From positions 1 to 64,000 of the forward strand of contig NZ_JAAILA010000029.1 of NCBI RefSeq assembly GCF_010974825.1: 64,000 bases of DNA, written 5' to 3'. Under the pieces are notes generated by a model. That model was not told the DNA's origin, did no database searches, and saw only the letters and a program-made list of their open reading frames with translations. How positions within the stretch are numbered: position 1 is the stretch's first letter; each line of letters begins with the position of its first letter. Source of the stretch: Aeromonas rivipollensis (GTDB lineage: Bacteria > Pseudomonadota > Gammaproteobacteria > Enterobacterales > Aeromonadaceae). Of the stretch, positions 38,811 to 48,725 are shown piece after piece. The position numbers were made by a program, and so were the translations under genes.

Positions 38811-40880
38811 ATGAAATTGGATAAAATTCCTCTCGACAGCCTCAAGGGCGTCGGCAGCAAGATGCTGGAGAAGCTCGAGCGGCTGGGGCTGGCCACGGTA
38901 CAGGATCTGCTGTTCCACCTCCCCCTGCGCTACGAGGACCGCACCCAGGTGTGGCCCATCGGCGATCTGCCGCCCGGGCTGCACGGCGCCGTCGAGGGCG
39001 AAATCCAGGATACCCAGCTGGTCATGGGCCGCCGCCGCATGCTGGTGTGCCGCATCAGCGACGGTACCGGCAGCCTGACCCTGCGTTTCTTCAATTTCAC
39101 CGCCGCCCAGAAGAACAGCCTGGCCCAGGGCCGGTTGATCCGCTGCTTCGGCGAGGCCCGTCCCGGCAAATACGGGCTGGAGATGGCCCACCCCGAGTAC
39201 AAGCTGCTCGGCGAGGAGCAGGCTGGCCAGACCGAAGAGGCGCTCACCCCCGTCTACCCGACCACCGAAGGGCTGCGCCAGCTCAGCCTGCGCAGCCTCA
39301 CGGATCAGGCGCTGGCCCAGCTCGATCTCTACGGGGTGGAGGAGCTGCTGCCCGCCGGTCTCTACCCCCAGCAGATAGACCTCGCCGCCGCCCTGCGTCT
39401 GCTGCACCGTCCGCCCCCCTCGGTGGCGCTGGCCCTGCTGGAGAGCGGCCAGCACCCGGCCCAGCAGCGACTGGTGCTGGAAGAACTGCTGGCCCACAAC
39501 CTGTCGGTGCTGAAAGTCCGCGCTCAGGCGCAGACCCAGCTGGCCCGCACCCTCAAGCCTGCACCGGCTCTGGTGGAAAAGCTGCTAAGCGCCCTGCCGT
39601 TCAAGCCGACCGGGGCCCAGAACCGGGTGGTGGCGGAGATCAGCCAGGATCTGCAACGCAGCCATCCCATGATGCGGCTGGTGCAGGGGGACGTGGGCTC
39701 AGGCAAGACGCTGGTCGCGGCCTTGGCGGCGCTGCAAGCCATAGGCAACGGCTGCCAAGTGGGGCTGATGGCGCCGACCGAACTGCTGGCCGAACAGCAC
39801 GCCATCAACTTCGCCAACTGGCTGGAACCCCTCGGCATCAAGGTGGGCTGGCTGGCGGGCAAGCAGAAGGGCAAGGCGCGGGAGGAGGCGCTGGCCGCCA
39901 TCGCCGACGGCAGCGTCAAGATGGTGGTGGGCACCCACGCCATCTTCCAGGAGCAGGTGGTGTTCCAGCGCCTGGCCCTGGTGATCATCGACGAACAGCA
40001 CAGGTTCGGGGTGCACCAGCGCCTCGCCCTGCGCGAAAAAGGGGAGCGGGAAGGGGTCCATCCCCATCAACTGATCATGACCGCCACCCCCATTCCCCGC
40101 ACCCTGGCGATGACAGCCTATGCCGACCTCGACACCTCCGTCATCGACGAGCTGCCACCCGGCCGCACTCCCATCACCACTGTCGCCCTGCCGGACAGTC
40201 GCCGTCAGGATGTGATCGAGCGGGTGAAACTCGCCTGCACCGAGGGCAAGCAGGCCTACTGGGTCTGCACCCTGATCGAGGAGTCCGAGGTGCTGGAGTG
40301 CCAGGCCGCCGAAGACACGGCCGCCGAGCTGCAAGCCAGACTGCCCGGTTTGCACATAGGCCTGGTCCATGGCCGGATGCGCCCGGTCGAGAAGCAGCGG
40401 GTGATGGAGGAGTTCAAGGCGGGCATATTGCAGCTGCTGGTCGCCACCACCGTCATCGAGGTGGGGGTAGACGTGCCCAATGCCAGCCTGATGATCATCG
40501 AGAACCCGGAACGGCTGGGGCTGGCCCAGTTGCACCAGCTGCGCGGCCGGGTCGGCCGGGGCTCGGTGGCCTCCCATTGCGTGCTGCTCTACCATGCCCC
40601 CCTCTCCAAGACGGCCCAGAGCCGGCTCGGGGTGCTGCGGGAGACCAACGACGGCTTCCTGATCGCCCAGCGGGATCTCGAGCTGCGCGGCCCGGGGGAA
40701 CTGCTCGGCACCCGCCAGACCGGGTTGGCGGATCTCAAGATCGCCGATCTGGTGCGCGATCAGTCGCTCATTCCTCAGGTGCAGAAGATGGCGCGCTTCT
40801 TGATGGACAAGCATCCGAGCCATGTCGACCCCCTGATCCGCCGCTGGCTGGGCCTGCGGGATCACTATTCCAATGCCTGA
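38811..40880 (+). CDS. recG: ATP-dependent DNA helicase RecG
   Basis: The 689-residue product has the N-terminal wedge/OB domain (about 1-150) and two helicase domains. Walker A is GDVGSGKTLVAAL, the DExH box is IIDEQHRFG, motif III ATPIPRTLAMT, and motif VI QLRGRVGRGS. The C-terminal TRG hairpin region (LGTRQTGLADLKIADL) is present. RecG remodels stalled replication forks and Holliday junctions. The last 28 bp are tandemly repeated just after the stop. Confidence 0.97.
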   Translation: MKLDKIPLDSLKGVGSKMLEKLERLGLATVQDLLFHLPLRYEDRTQVWPIGDLPPGLHGAVEGEIQDTQLVMGRRRMLVCRISDGTGSLTLRFFNFTAAQKNSLAQGRLIRCFGEARPGKYGLEMAHPEYKLLGEEQAGQTEEALTPVYPTTEGLRQLSLRSLTDQALAQLDLYGVEELLPAGLYPQQIDLAAALRLLHRPPPSVALALLESGQHPAQQRLVLEELLAHNLSVLKVRAQAQTQLARTLKPAPALVEKLLSALPFKPTGAQNRVVAEISQDLQRSHPMMRLVQGDVGSGKTLVAALAALQAIGNGCQVGLMAPTELLAEQHAINFANWLEPLGIKVGWLAGKQKGKAREEALAAIADGSVKMVVGTHAIFQEQVVFQRLALVIIDEQHRFGVHQRLALREKGEREGVHPHQLIMTATPIPRTLAMTAYADLDTSVIDELPPGRTPITTVALPDSRRQDVIERVKLACTEGKQAYWVCTLIEESEVLECQAAEDTAAELQARLPGLHIGLVHGRMRPVEKQRVMEEFKAGILQLLVATTVIEVGVDVPNASLMIIENPERLGLAQLHQLRGRVGRGSVASHCVLLYHAPLSKTAQSRLGVLRETNDGFLIAQRDLELRGPGELLGTRQTGLADLKIADLVRDQSLIPQVQKMARFLMDKHPSHVDPLIRRWLGLRDHYSNA

Positions 40881-40908
40881 CCTGCGGGATCACGCTGCCA
40901 ACGCCTGA
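40853..40908 (+). repeat. 28-bp tandem duplication of the recG 3' end
   Basis: Two adjacent 28-bp units, each CCTGCGGGATCAC....GCCTGA, differ at four positions. The first ends recG (LRDHYSNA-stop); the second would encode LRDHAANA-stop. Confidence 0.85.
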
Positions 40909-40938
40909 TCACTCAACCAATACAGGAGGAAAGCGCTT

Positions 40939-43008
40939 ATGAATTCCTGGCTACGCGCCCTGCTCTATCTGTTTGCCTTCCTGCTGCTGTTCGTCTGGGT
41001 CGGCCTCGGCCTGTTCGACGCCGAGCGTGCCAAGGGCCCCATCGCCAGCTGGATCAGCCAGCAGACCGGCGTGCCTGTCACCATAGGGCGACTGGTGTTC
41101 AACCCGCTTCACCCCTACACCCTGCTGGCGGAGCAGGTGCAATATGGGGATGCGGTGCAGCTGGAGAAGATCTATCTGGAGATAGACAACATCGACTGGC
41201 TGAACCGGGACGTACGCATCGCCCACCTGGATCTCATCCGCCCCGTCATCAAGCTGCCTCTGCCGAACCAGCTGCCGACCCTGCCGGTGCACTCCCTCAC
41301 CATCAGCGACAGCACCATAGACAACCTGAGCCTGCTGAGCCCGGAGCTGACCCTGCGCGGCCTGAGCGCCACCCTGAGCGACTGGGAGCTGATCGATCCT
41401 AAACGCCAGCCCCAGGCCAACCTCAGCCTCGGCATCAACCAGCTGGAGACGCCGCAGCTCACCCTGGCCCGCCTCAGCCTCAAGGGGCGACTGGAGGGGC
41501 AGGTGCTGAGCACCGACAAGCTGACCACCAATCTGTTCGACGGTCTGCTGGAAACCGGCATGGTGCTGAACTGGCCGGATCGCAGCCTGCAACTGCACAC
41601 CTTGAAGACCCGTGGCATGCGGGTCGAACTGGGGGACATCCCCCCTGGCGAGTTCCCCCTGCGCCGCATCACCCTGGATCGGGGCCAGCTCGATCGGGTC
41701 AGCGTCAACACCATAGAGCAGGAGCTCTCCCTCAACAACTTCAGCGGTCAGCTCACCGCCTTCGACTGGCAGGCAGGCAGTCAGCCAAGCGGCTATCTCT
41801 CCGGCACCCTGTCAGATCTCGGCCGCGGCCTGTTCCAGCTGGAAGCCATCGAGGGCAAGCTAGCCTTCTCCCCCGGGCAGATCGATGCCGAGTTGCAGGG
41901 CAAGGCATACGACGGGGAGTTCAATGTCGAGCTTGCCCTCGACACTCAACAGCAAAAGCTGACCCTCAAGGACCTGGCCCTGAGCGGCATGGACATCAGC
42001 CTGCCGGAAGGGTGGTGGCAGGAGTGGCAGGGCTGGCGCCCGCAGCAGATCGAGGTGCGCAAGCTGGCCTTCGACAAGCTCAAGGTGCTCTCCTTCGACG
42101 ACACCCTGCCCCTCTCCCTGACCGGCTGGCAGCTCTATCTGAGCGATCTCAGCCTGAAGGGCAACCAGCCGGACCCGCTGCTGGGCCGGGCCAGCATCGA
42201 GAGCAAGTGGTTCGAGCTGGTGTGGGACGGCTTGAGTGCCCGCAACGGCGAGCTGGACGCGGAGCTGACCCCCGGCGCCTGGCAGCTCAACAGCCTCAGC
42301 AGCGAACTGCCGGATGAGGGCTCCCTCAGCCTGAGCGGCCAATGGGGCAAGGTGCCCGGGCAGGAGAGCCGCCTGCAACTGCAGGGCAAGCAGCTGGATC
42401 TGGAGAAATGGGGCGAACTGCTCCATGCCCCCGTCTCGCTGGCGGGCAAGGTGGATCTGGAGACGGATCTGCAGGCAGATCTGGCCCCTCAGCCGGAGCA
42501 GGCCACCGGCAACTGGCGCCGCACCCTGCAGGGCAGCCTGAGCCTGGAGGCAAGGGATCCCTTCTGGGACAAGGTTGGGATAGACCCTCTGCTGGACAAC
42601 TGGTTCAAGGAGGCGACCCCGCCCACCCTGACCCCCGAGTCCCTGTGGCAGGCGATGCAACAGGGGGATACCCCCTTCTACCACATCAAGCTGAAGGCCA
42701 GGGCCGAGCAGGGCAAGCTGCAGATCGAGCAGGGCGGGGCCTCCACCATCACCCACCTGCTGGCGCTGCAGGGCGGGGTCGATCTCGCCAGCGACCAGTG
42801 GCAGCTGGATCTCGGCGTGCTGAACAAGCGGCGCTGCGCCGAGCTGCTGGCACTCTGGCGTGGCCCCCTTGAGAGCCCGACCCTGGAATGGCGCTTCCCG
42901 ACCGGGGAAGCCACTTGCGACTGGGAAACAGGCGTACGCTACCCGGCCCAGGGGCGCAGCGGCCCGCTCCGGCGACCCCAGACGCCCCCCGCCACCGCGG
43001 CGCAATGA
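40939..43008 (+). CDS. AsmA-family protein (YicH-like)
   Basis: The 689-residue protein has an N-terminal membrane anchor (about 6-27) and a long periplasmic part of beta-rich repeats as in AsmA/YicH proteins (block GLFDAERAKGPIASWISQQT then GVPVTIGRLVFNP). Family members are long beta-taco proteins linked to lipid transport and outer-membrane make-up. The neighbourhood (recG) is that of E. coli yicH. A strong RBS (AGGAGGAAAGC) precedes the ATG. Exact role unknown. Confidence 0.8.
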   Translation: MNSWLRALLYLFAFLLLFVWVGLGLFDAERAKGPIASWISQQTGVPVTIGRLVFNPLHPYTLLAEQVQYGDAVQLEKIYLEIDNIDWLNRDVRIAHLDLIRPVIKLPLPNQLPTLPVHSLTISDSTIDNLSLLSPELTLRGLSATLSDWELIDPKRQPQANLSLGINQLETPQLTLARLSLKGRLEGQVLSTDKLTTNLFDGLLETGMVLNWPDRSLQLHTLKTRGMRVELGDIPPGEFPLRRITLDRGQLDRVSVNTIEQELSLNNFSGQLTAFDWQAGSQPSGYLSGTLSDLGRGLFQLEAIEGKLAFSPGQIDAELQGKAYDGEFNVELALDTQQQKLTLKDLALSGMDISLPEGWWQEWQGWRPQQIEVRKLAFDKLKVLSFDDTLPLSLTGWQLYLSDLSLKGNQPDPLLGRASIESKWFELVWDGLSARNGELDAELTPGAWQLNSLSSELPDEGSLSLSGQWGKVPGQESRLQLQGKQLDLEKWGELLHAPVSLAGKVDLETDLQADLAPQPEQATGNWRRTLQGSLSLEARDPFWDKVGIDPLLDNWFKEATPPTLTPESLWQAMQQGDTPFYHIKLKARAEQGKLQIEQGGASTITHLLALQGGVDLASDQWQLDLGVLNKRRCAELLALWRGPLESPTLEWRFPTGEATCDWETGVRYPAQGRSGPLRRPQTPPATAAQ

Positions 43009-43010
43009 CG

Positions 43011-43037
43011 AACAAGGCCTCATCATGAGGCCTTGTT
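43011..43037. terminator. Bidirectional terminator between AsmA-like gene and yiiD
   Basis: A nearly uninterrupted palindrome (AACAAGGCCTCAT / ATGAGGCCTTGTT around one base) lies between two convergent genes. T-runs are short on both strands. Confidence 0.75.
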
Positions 43038-43061
43038 GCTAACGGATGTCGGACGGCGGGG

Positions 43062-43970
43062 TCAGTGTCCCGCCCGCTTGATGGGCAGCACCACGTACTG
43101 GCCGACAAACTCCACCGCCAGCTTGCGGCCGCTGAACAGCTGCACCCGCAGGCTGAACTTGGCGGACTCCCCGTTCTTGAGCGGCGCCAGCACGGCGGGC
43201 ATCCCCTCCCGGGCGACCCTGGCCTCCGGCTCCTCGCTCACGGGTCTGTAATATTTGATGTTGCCCTCAGCCAGCACTGTATCCCCCCCCAGACCGGCCT
43301 CCTTGAGCTGCAGCCAGATGAGACCCCAGCCCGCCAGCACGCACTGACTGTAAATGCTGCCGGCGAACATGGTGTCGTGGACGTTGAGGTTGGCCGCCAG
43401 GTTGGCCTTGAGGTGGAAGGTCTGACCATCGTAGTGGGTGATGTGCACCCCCATCTTCTCGCTGATGGGGATCCCCCTCGACCAGCGGGTGGTGAGATCC
43501 TGACACCACTCGGGGCGGTACTGTATGGTCTGCAGCGGACTGATGGATTTGATCATCTGACGATGGGGAATGCGGCCGAAGGAGACGGGCCCCTCACCCA
43601 CCTCGAGAAAACCGCACCTGCGATAGAACTCCACCGCCTCCTGGCGTGCGTTCATCACCAGCCGTTTCACCTTCTCGTCCCGGGCAAGCTGCTCGAGATC
43701 CTCCACCATGCGGGCCCCCAGCCCCTGACCGCGAAACTCCGGGCGCAGCGCCATAAAGCGGATCTGGGCCTCGTCCCCCCCGATGAAGAGGCGACCGACG
43801 GCAATGGGGGTACCGTCTTCGGCCAGCATCAGCCGATGAATGGCGACGGTATCGTATTCGTCACGCTCGGAGCCCACGGGCAGATTGAAGGGCTTGCGCA
43901 GGAGTTCCCAGCGTAACTGGTAGTAGGCATCCAGCTCTGCTGGGGTTTGGGGGGTGACTACCCGGTACAT
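43062..43970 (-). CDS. yiiD: GNAT acetyltransferase / hotdog thioesterase fusion (YiiD)
   Basis: The 302-residue protein joins a GNAT domain (about 1-145, with the acyl-CoA loop RPEFRGQGLGARMVEDLEQL) to a hotdog domain (about 160-300, HDTMFAGSIYSQCVLAGWGL). This two-domain layout is that of E. coli YiiD, reported to act as a malonyl-ACP decarboxylase that helps start fatty-acid synthesis. It is shorter at the N-terminus than E. coli YiiD. A duplicate of its 5' end lies just upstream. Confidence 0.85.
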   Translation of the reverse strand: MYRVVTPQTPAELDAYYQLRWELLRKPFNLPVGSERDEYDTVAIHRLMLAEDGTPIAVGRLFIGGDEAQIRFMALRPEFRGQGLGARMVEDLEQLARDEKVKRLVMNARQEAVEFYRRCGFLEVGEGPVSFGRIPHRQMIKSISPLQTIQYRPEWCQDLTTRWSRGIPISEKMGVHITHYDGQTFHLKANLAANLNVHDTMFAGSIYSQCVLAGWGLIWLQLKEAGLGGDTVLAEGNIKYYRPVSEEPEARVAREGMPAVLAPLKNGESAKFSLRVQLFSGRKLAVEFVGQYVVLPIKRAGH

Positions 43971-44092
43971 AAAGAGATCCTTGAGTTTGCGCCGACGGGC
44001 AGATTGAAGAGCTTGCGCACCAATGCCTCCCAGCGCAGCTGGTAGTAAGAGTCCAGCTCGGCTGCCGTTTGAGGAGTGACCACCCGGTACAT
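43958..44092 (-). pseudogene. 5' remnant of a second yiiD copy
   Basis: A 44-codon frame starts MYRVVTPQTAAELDSYYQLR, near-identical to the yiiD start (MYRVVTPQTPAELDAYYQLR), and breaks off after FNLPVGA into the intact gene. The upstream ACTCAAGGAT ribosome-binding stretch is repeated too. The offset to the intact ATG is 122 bp. Most differences are synonymous; there is also one extra codon and three amino-acid changes. Confidence 0.85.
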
Positions 44093-44143
44093 AGCGACAT
44101 CCTTGAGTTACACTGGTCGAAAGCCATCTTGCCGTGCAAATTC

Positions 44144-44797
44144 ATGGACTTCAATCTGCAAGCGTACCAAGCCGATCACTTATTGCACCTCAGCGCCAAA
44201 CCAGAACGCCGCCTCTCCATCCTGGAAAATGCCCGCCACCGCTGGCTGGAAATGGACGGCGTGGTGCAATCCGCCATGAGCCTGAGCCAGCCGGAACACC
44301 TCTGCCTACCCCATCAACAGAGCATCGCCGAGCGGCTGCCCGCAGAGGCGAACCGGATCCTGGAGCTGGGATTGGGAGGGGGGGATCTCACCCGCCATCT
44401 GGGGGCACGCTGGCCCGAGGCCCGCCACGACTGCGTGGATCTGGACGCCGAGATCCTCACCCTGTTCCAGCAGTTCTTCCAGGACGCCTCGCAGCGCCCC
44501 CCTAGGCTGCATCATGCGGACGCCCTGCACTTCCTGCTCCAGAGCCAGGACGCCTACGATCTGGTGCTGCTGGACTTGTTCAGCCAGGACGGCAATCCCC
44601 TGCTGCTGTTCCAGGCGCCCATCTATCAGGCGTTGGCCAGATGCCTGCACGGCACCCTCATCGTCAACCTGCTGCCACGGACCCACCTCGAACTGGCGCA
44701 GGCCAAACGGCTGGCCGAGGAGTGGATAGGCCCCACCAGCGCCCACGGGGTGCCGGGTTATCGCAACGTCATATTGCACGCCACCAATCTCACCTAG
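44144..44797 (+). CDS. SpeE/spermidine synthase-like SAM-binding protein
   Basis: The 217-residue protein has a Rossmann methyltransferase fold with motif I LELGLGGGDLTRHLGA and an acidic second-strand end (DCVDLDAEILTLF), and the spermidine-synthase-like DLVLLDLFSQDGNP. It lacks the long N-terminal beta domain of true SpeE. It probably binds S-adenosylmethionine or a decarboxylated form; substrate unknown. The ATG at 44144 (MDFNLQAYQADH) was chosen because the codons before it overlap the yiiD remnant promoter region. Confidence 0.72.
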   Translation: MDFNLQAYQADHLLHLSAKPERRLSILENARHRWLEMDGVVQSAMSLSQPEHLCLPHQQSIAERLPAEANRILELGLGGGDLTRHLGARWPEARHDCVDLDAEILTLFQQFFQDASQRPPRLHHADALHFLLQSQDAYDLVLLDLFSQDGNPLLLFQAPIYQALARCLHGTLIVNLLPRTHLELAQAKRLAEEWIGPTSAHGVPGYRNVILHATNLT

Positions 44798-44858
44798 GGC
44801 CTGTTGCGGGCCCTCACTCTTGCGGCGGGTCACCACGAGAGCCCTCGGCAGGGTGAAA

Positions 44859-44882
44859 AGCCAGGCATCCTCGGCCTGGCGC
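44859..44882 (-). terminator. Terminator after dtd
   Basis: GCCAGGCCGAGGATGCCTGGC followed by TTTTC on the minus strand lies 15 bp past the dtd stop. Confidence 0.65.
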
Positions 44883-44894
44883 CAGCAATGATAC

Positions 44895-45332
44895 CTACAC
44901 CTGCAGCCAGAAGGTCACGGGGCCGTCGTTGAGCAGCCTGACCTTCATGTCAGCGGCAAAACGTCCCGTCTCGGTCGGCATGCCGCCCTCCCTGGCCCGG
45001 GCAACGAAGTAGTCATAGAGCCGCTCGGCATCGCTCGGGTGGGCACCGCCGGAGAAGCTGGGTCGCATCCCCTTGCCGGTATCCGCCGCCAGGGTGAACT
45101 GGGAGACCACCAGCAGGCTGCCTCCGACCTGGCCCACATTGAGGTTCATCTTGCCCTCTGCATCGGAGAAGATGCGATAGCCGCTCACCTTGTGCAGCAG
45201 CTTGTCGGCCTTGGCCTCATCGTCCCCCTGCTCTACCCCGAGCAGCACCAGCAACCCCTGGCCTATGGCCCCGGTCACCTCTCCCTCGACGGTCACGCTG
45301 GCCTCGGATACCCGTTGGATCAATGCAATCAC
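44895..45332 (-). CDS. dtd: D-aminoacyl-tRNA deacylase
   Basis: The 145-residue product begins [20 protein letters not shown] and has the active-site motifs SQFTLAAD and [11 protein letters not shown] (the cross-subunit Gly-Pro). It hydrolyses D-amino acids from mischarged tRNA. In E. coli it follows yihY, as here, though a yihY remnant now separates them. Confidence 0.96.
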   Translation of the reverse strand: MIALIQRVSEASVTVEGEVTGAIGQGLLVLLGVEQGDDEAKADKLLHKVSGYRIFSDAEGKMNLNVGQVGGSLLVVSQFTLAADTGKGMRPSFSGGAHPSDAERLYDYFVARAREGGMPTETGRFAADMKVRLLNDGPVTFWLQV

Positions 45333-45449
45333 ATCCCTCTCCTCTCAAAACAGAACGACCGCCGCCGTCGTCATGACGGGGCGGTCGTTGATGCTACCAA
45401 TAAATGCCCTGCCCGGGCCAACGCCTTTCCCGCCGGGATCGGCGCTATG

Positions 45450-45559
45450 TCAGGCCAGCTCCTCGTTGCCCGGTTTCTCGTATTCCCCCAGGCAGGCGGT
45501 GGTCTCCGCGCCGAGCAACACCACCAACCAACTTAGATAGACCCAGACGAACAGAATGG
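45450..45559 (-). pseudogene. 3' remnant of a second yihY copy
   Basis: About 110 bp match the last 35 codons plus stop of yihY ([20 protein letters not shown]... to the end). The two copies differ at nine positions and all nine are synonymous, so the encoded peptide is identical. The copy lacks the 5' part of the gene. Offset to the intact end is 138 bp; the match fades near 45560. Confidence 0.88.
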
Positions 45560-45587
45560 ATATCGGTGCCAACAATGAGCGGCTGAC

Positions 45588-46484
45588 TCAAGCCAGCTCC
45601 TCGTTGCCGGGCTTCTCATACTCTCCGAGGCAGGCGGTGGTCTCCGCGCCGAGCAAGACCACCAACCAACTTAGATACACCCAGACGAACAGAATGGGGA
45701 TGGTCGCCAGGGCGCCGTAGATGGCCTGATAGGAGGGGAAGTTGGTGATGTAGATGGAGAAGCCACGCTTGGCCAGCTCGAACAGGGTGGCCGCCACCAG
45801 GGCGCCGATCAAGGCGTGGGTCAGCCGCACCTTGCAGTTCGGCACCACGGTATAAATAAGCAGGAAGCCGAACACAGAGAACAGGAAGGGCAGGCTGCGC
45901 AGCACCAGATAGCCGGCGCCAAACAGGCTGTCAGCGGCAAACAGCTTCAGCGACAGTATGTAGGAGGAGATGGCGAGGCTGGCCCCGATGAGCACGGGGC
46001 CCAGGGTCAGTATCATCCAGTACATGGCAAAGGCCTGGGCCAGCGGTCGATTCTGGGTCGAACGCCAGATGTAGTTGAGGTTCTTGTCGATGGCAGAGAT
46101 CAACATCAGCGCCACCACTATCAGGGCGCCTATGCCGACCGCAGTGGTGTTGGTGGCATTGGCCACGAAGCCGTCTATGTACTCCTTGAGCATCTCGCCG
46201 GCGGTGGGCACGAAGTTGTGATAGACGAACTGTTCCATCTGCTGTTTCAGGGTCTGGAATACCGGGAAGGCCGACATCATGCCGAACACCACGGCGACCA
46301 TGGGCACCAGGGAGAGCAGGGTCACATAGGCCAGGTAACCGGCGGTGACCGTCAGCCTGTCCTGCTGGAAACGGCCCCAGACAAACTGGGCGAAATGGGC
46401 GCCATCGTGGCGCAAGAAGGAGACTGCGTGGGCCAGGCGGCCCCGGATTTGCTGCTGCATCTTGATTCTCGTAAGCGTCATCAT
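45588..46484 (-). CDS. yihY: YihY/virulence factor BrkB family membrane protein
   Basis: The 298-residue protein has about six transmembrane segments and the family blocks [20 protein letters not shown] and [20 protein letters not shown]. BrkB-type proteins were once called RNase BN in error; function is still unclear. Two ATG codons are adjacent at the start. Next to dtd, as in E. coli. Confidence 0.92.
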   Translation of the reverse strand: MMTLTRIKMQQQIRGRLAHAVSFLRHDGAHFAQFVWGRFQQDRLTVTAGYLAYVTLLSLVPMVAVVFGMMSAFPVFQTLKQQMEQFVYHNFVPTAGEMLKEYIDGFVANATNTTAVGIGALIVVALMLISAIDKNLNYIWRSTQNRPLAQAFAMYWMILTLGPVLIGASLAISSYILSLKLFAADSLFGAGYLVLRSLPFLFSVFGFLLIYTVVPNCKVRLTHALIGALVAATLFELAKRGFSIYITNFPSYQAIYGALATIPILFVWVYLSWLVVLLGAETTACLGEYEKPGNEELA

Positions 46485-46585
46485 GCAGATATTGTGTCAG
46501 ATAGGGTGCCCATCTGACCACCCATGAGCCGATTCGCGGCCATCACCATCGACCAACTCAGAGCAAGAGGCCGCCGCGCGACCAT

Positions 46586-46610
46586 AAAAAAAGAGGCCAT
46601 AAGGCCTCTC
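46586..46610 (-). terminator. Terminator after typA
   Basis: AGAGGCC-TTAT-GGCCTCT followed by TTTTTTTA on the minus strand lies 28 bp past the typA stop. Confidence 0.9.
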
Positions 46611-46637
46611 TTTGGTCTGTCGATGAACAGCTATCGA

Positions 46638-48449
46638 TCAAGCACGACCGGCGCGCTTGCGATCCATTTCGGTCAGCAGTTTCTTGCGGATACGGATGGC
46701 CTTGGGAGTGATCTCCACCAGCTCATCGTTGTCGATGAACTCGAGAGCCTGCTCCAGGGTCATGCGGATCGGCGGAGTCAGCACCTGGGCTTCATCGGTA
46801 CCGGAGGCACGCATGTTGGTCAGCTGTTTGCCCTTCAGGCAGTTGACGGTCAGGTCGTTGGAGCGGGAGTGGATCCCGATCACCTGGCCTTCGTACACTT
46901 CGGTCGCGTGACCGATGAACAGACGACCGCGGTCTTGCAGACCGAACAGGGCGAAGGTCAGGGCCTTGCCGGTGGCGTTGGAGATCAGCACGCCGTTCTG
47001 ACGCTCACCGATGCTGCCACCCTTGTGCGGACCGTAATGGTCGAAGGTGTGGTACAGCAGGCCGGTACCTGAGGTCATGGTCAGGAACTCGGTCTGGAAA
47101 CCGATCAGGCCACGGCTCGGGATCATGAAGTCGAGACGGACACGGCCCTTGCCATCCGGGGTCATGTTGGTCATCTCGCCCTTACGCAGGCCGAGTTGCT
47201 CCATGACGGAACCTTGGTGGATCTCTTCCACGTCCACGGTCACGGTTTCGAACGGTTCGTGCAGCACGCCGTCAACGGTGCGCAGGATAACTTCCGGACG
47301 GGATACCGCCAGCTCGTAGCCTTCGCGACGCATGTTTTCGATCAGGATGGACAGGTGCAGTTCACCACGGCCGGAGACGCGGAACTTGTCCGGATCTTCG
47401 GTCTCTTCCACACGCAGGGCCACGTTGTGGACCAGCTCCTGGTTCAGACGCTCCAGAATGTTGCGGGAGGTCACGAACTTGCCTTCTTTGCCGGCGAACG
47501 GTGAGGTGTTGACCTGGAAGGTCATGTTCACGGTCGGCTCGTCGACGGAGAGCGGTGGCAGGGCTTCGACGGCATTGTTGTCACAGATGGTGTCGGAGAT
47601 CTTCAGCTCGCCCAGACCGGTGATGGCGATGATGTCGCCCGCTTGCGCGTCGGCCACTTCGGTACGGGACAGACCCAGGTAGCCCAGCACCTGACCGACC
47701 TTGCCGGTACGGTTCTTGCCGTTGGCACCAACGATGGTGACCTGCTGGTTGGTCTTGACGCGACCACGGGTGATGCGGCCGATACCGATAACACCGACGT
47801 AGGAGTTGTAGTCCAGCTGGGAGATCTGCATCTGGAAGCCACCGGCGGGGTCACCCTTCGGCTGCTCGACGTTGTCAACGATGGCCTGGAACAGGGGTTC
47901 CATGTTGTCGGACTCGACGCTCTGGTCCAGGGTGGCCCAACCGTTCAGTGCAGAGGCGTAAACAACCTTGAAGTCCAGCTGTTCATCGGTGGCACCTAGG
48001 TTGTCGAACAGGTCGAATACCTGATCCATTACCCAGTCAGGACGAGCACCCGGACGGTCGATCTTGTTGATGACCACGATCGGCTTCAGACCCTGGGCGA
48101 AGGCTTTCTGGGTCACGAAACGGGTTTGCGGCATAGGACCGTCAACGGCGTCGACCAGCAGCAGCACGGAGTCAACCATGGACATTACGCGCTCAACTTC
48201 ACCACCGAAGTCGGCGTGACCCGGGGTATCGACGATGTTGATGCGGTAGTCATTCCAGCGGATCGCAGTGTTCTTGGCGAGAATGGTAATACCACGTTCC
48301 TTTTCCAGATCGTTGGAATCCATCAGACGCTCTTGACCATCAGTGGTACGGTCCAGGGTTCCAGACTGCTGCAGCAGCTTATCAACCAGGGTAGTTTTGC
48401 CGTGGTCTACGTGCGCAATAATCGCAATATTGCGTAAGTTCTCTAACAT
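46638..48449 (-). CDS. typA: Ribosome-associated GTPase TypA/BipA
   Basis: The 603-residue translational GTPase has G1 [16 protein letters not shown]3 [12 protein letters not shown] and G4 [10 protein letters not shown], then EF-G-like domains II, III and V and the BipA-specific C-terminal domain ([20 protein letters not shown]). It aids ribosome assembly, notably in the cold. It is divergent from glnA, the same pair as in E. coli. Confidence 0.98.
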   Translation of the reverse strand: MLENLRNIAIIAHVDHGKTTLVDKLLQQSGTLDRTTDGQERLMDSNDLEKERGITILAKNTAIRWNDYRINIVDTPGHADFGGEVERVMSMVDSVLLLVDAVDGPMPQTRFVTQKAFAQGLKPIVVINKIDRPGARPDWVMDQVFDLFDNLGATDEQLDFKVVYASALNGWATLDQSVESDNMEPLFQAIVDNVEQPKGDPAGGFQMQISQLDYNSYVGVIGIGRITRGRVKTNQQVTIVGANGKNRTGKVGQVLGYLGLSRTEVADAQAGDIIAITGLGELKISDTICDNNAVEALPPLSVDEPTVNMTFQVNTSPFAGKEGKFVTSRNILERLNQELVHNVALRVEETEDPDKFRVSGRGELHLSILIENMRREGYELAVSRPEVILRTVDGVLHEPFETVTVDVEEIHQGSVMEQLGLRKGEMTNMTPDGKGRVRLDFMIPSRGLIGFQTEFLTMTSGTGLLYHTFDHYGPHKGGSIGERQNGVLISNATGKALTFALFGLQDRGRLFIGHATEVYEGQVIGIHSRSNDLTVNCLKGKQLTNMRASGTDEAQVLTPPIRMTLEQALEFIDNDELVEITPKAIRIRKKLLTEMDRKRAGRA

Positions 48450-48600
48450 TCTCGCCTCAAATCACCGGGTAAAATTGGGCGCTAATTGTACTCTCGCCTT
48501 TGTGATCTGCCTAGCAGAATTGCAGACCATTCGTGTACGACAGGGGATCTGGATCATGGACCCCGCGCCAAAAGCCTGCTTAGATGGTCTTGACACGTAG

Positions 48601-48650
48601 GCGCACCATCCTGGTGCACCAAAACGATCCAAGGTTGCACCACTTTGAGG
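48601..48650 (+). promoter_or_regulatory. NtrC enhancer sites upstream of glnA
   Basis: A perfect NtrC site GCACC-ATCCT-GGTGC (48603-48617) and a weaker one starting GCACC (48637) lie in the 350-bp typA/glnA gap. Their centres fall near -142 and -108 from the predicted glnA sigma-54 start, matching the known E. coli enhancer spacing (about -140 and -108). Confidence 0.8.
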
Positions 48651-48725
48651 CGCAGCCAAGCATGAAAGCGGGAGTCCCGACAGCCTGAAAGGGTGCAAAT
48701 GCACTGAAATCAAGCTGTCACAAAC

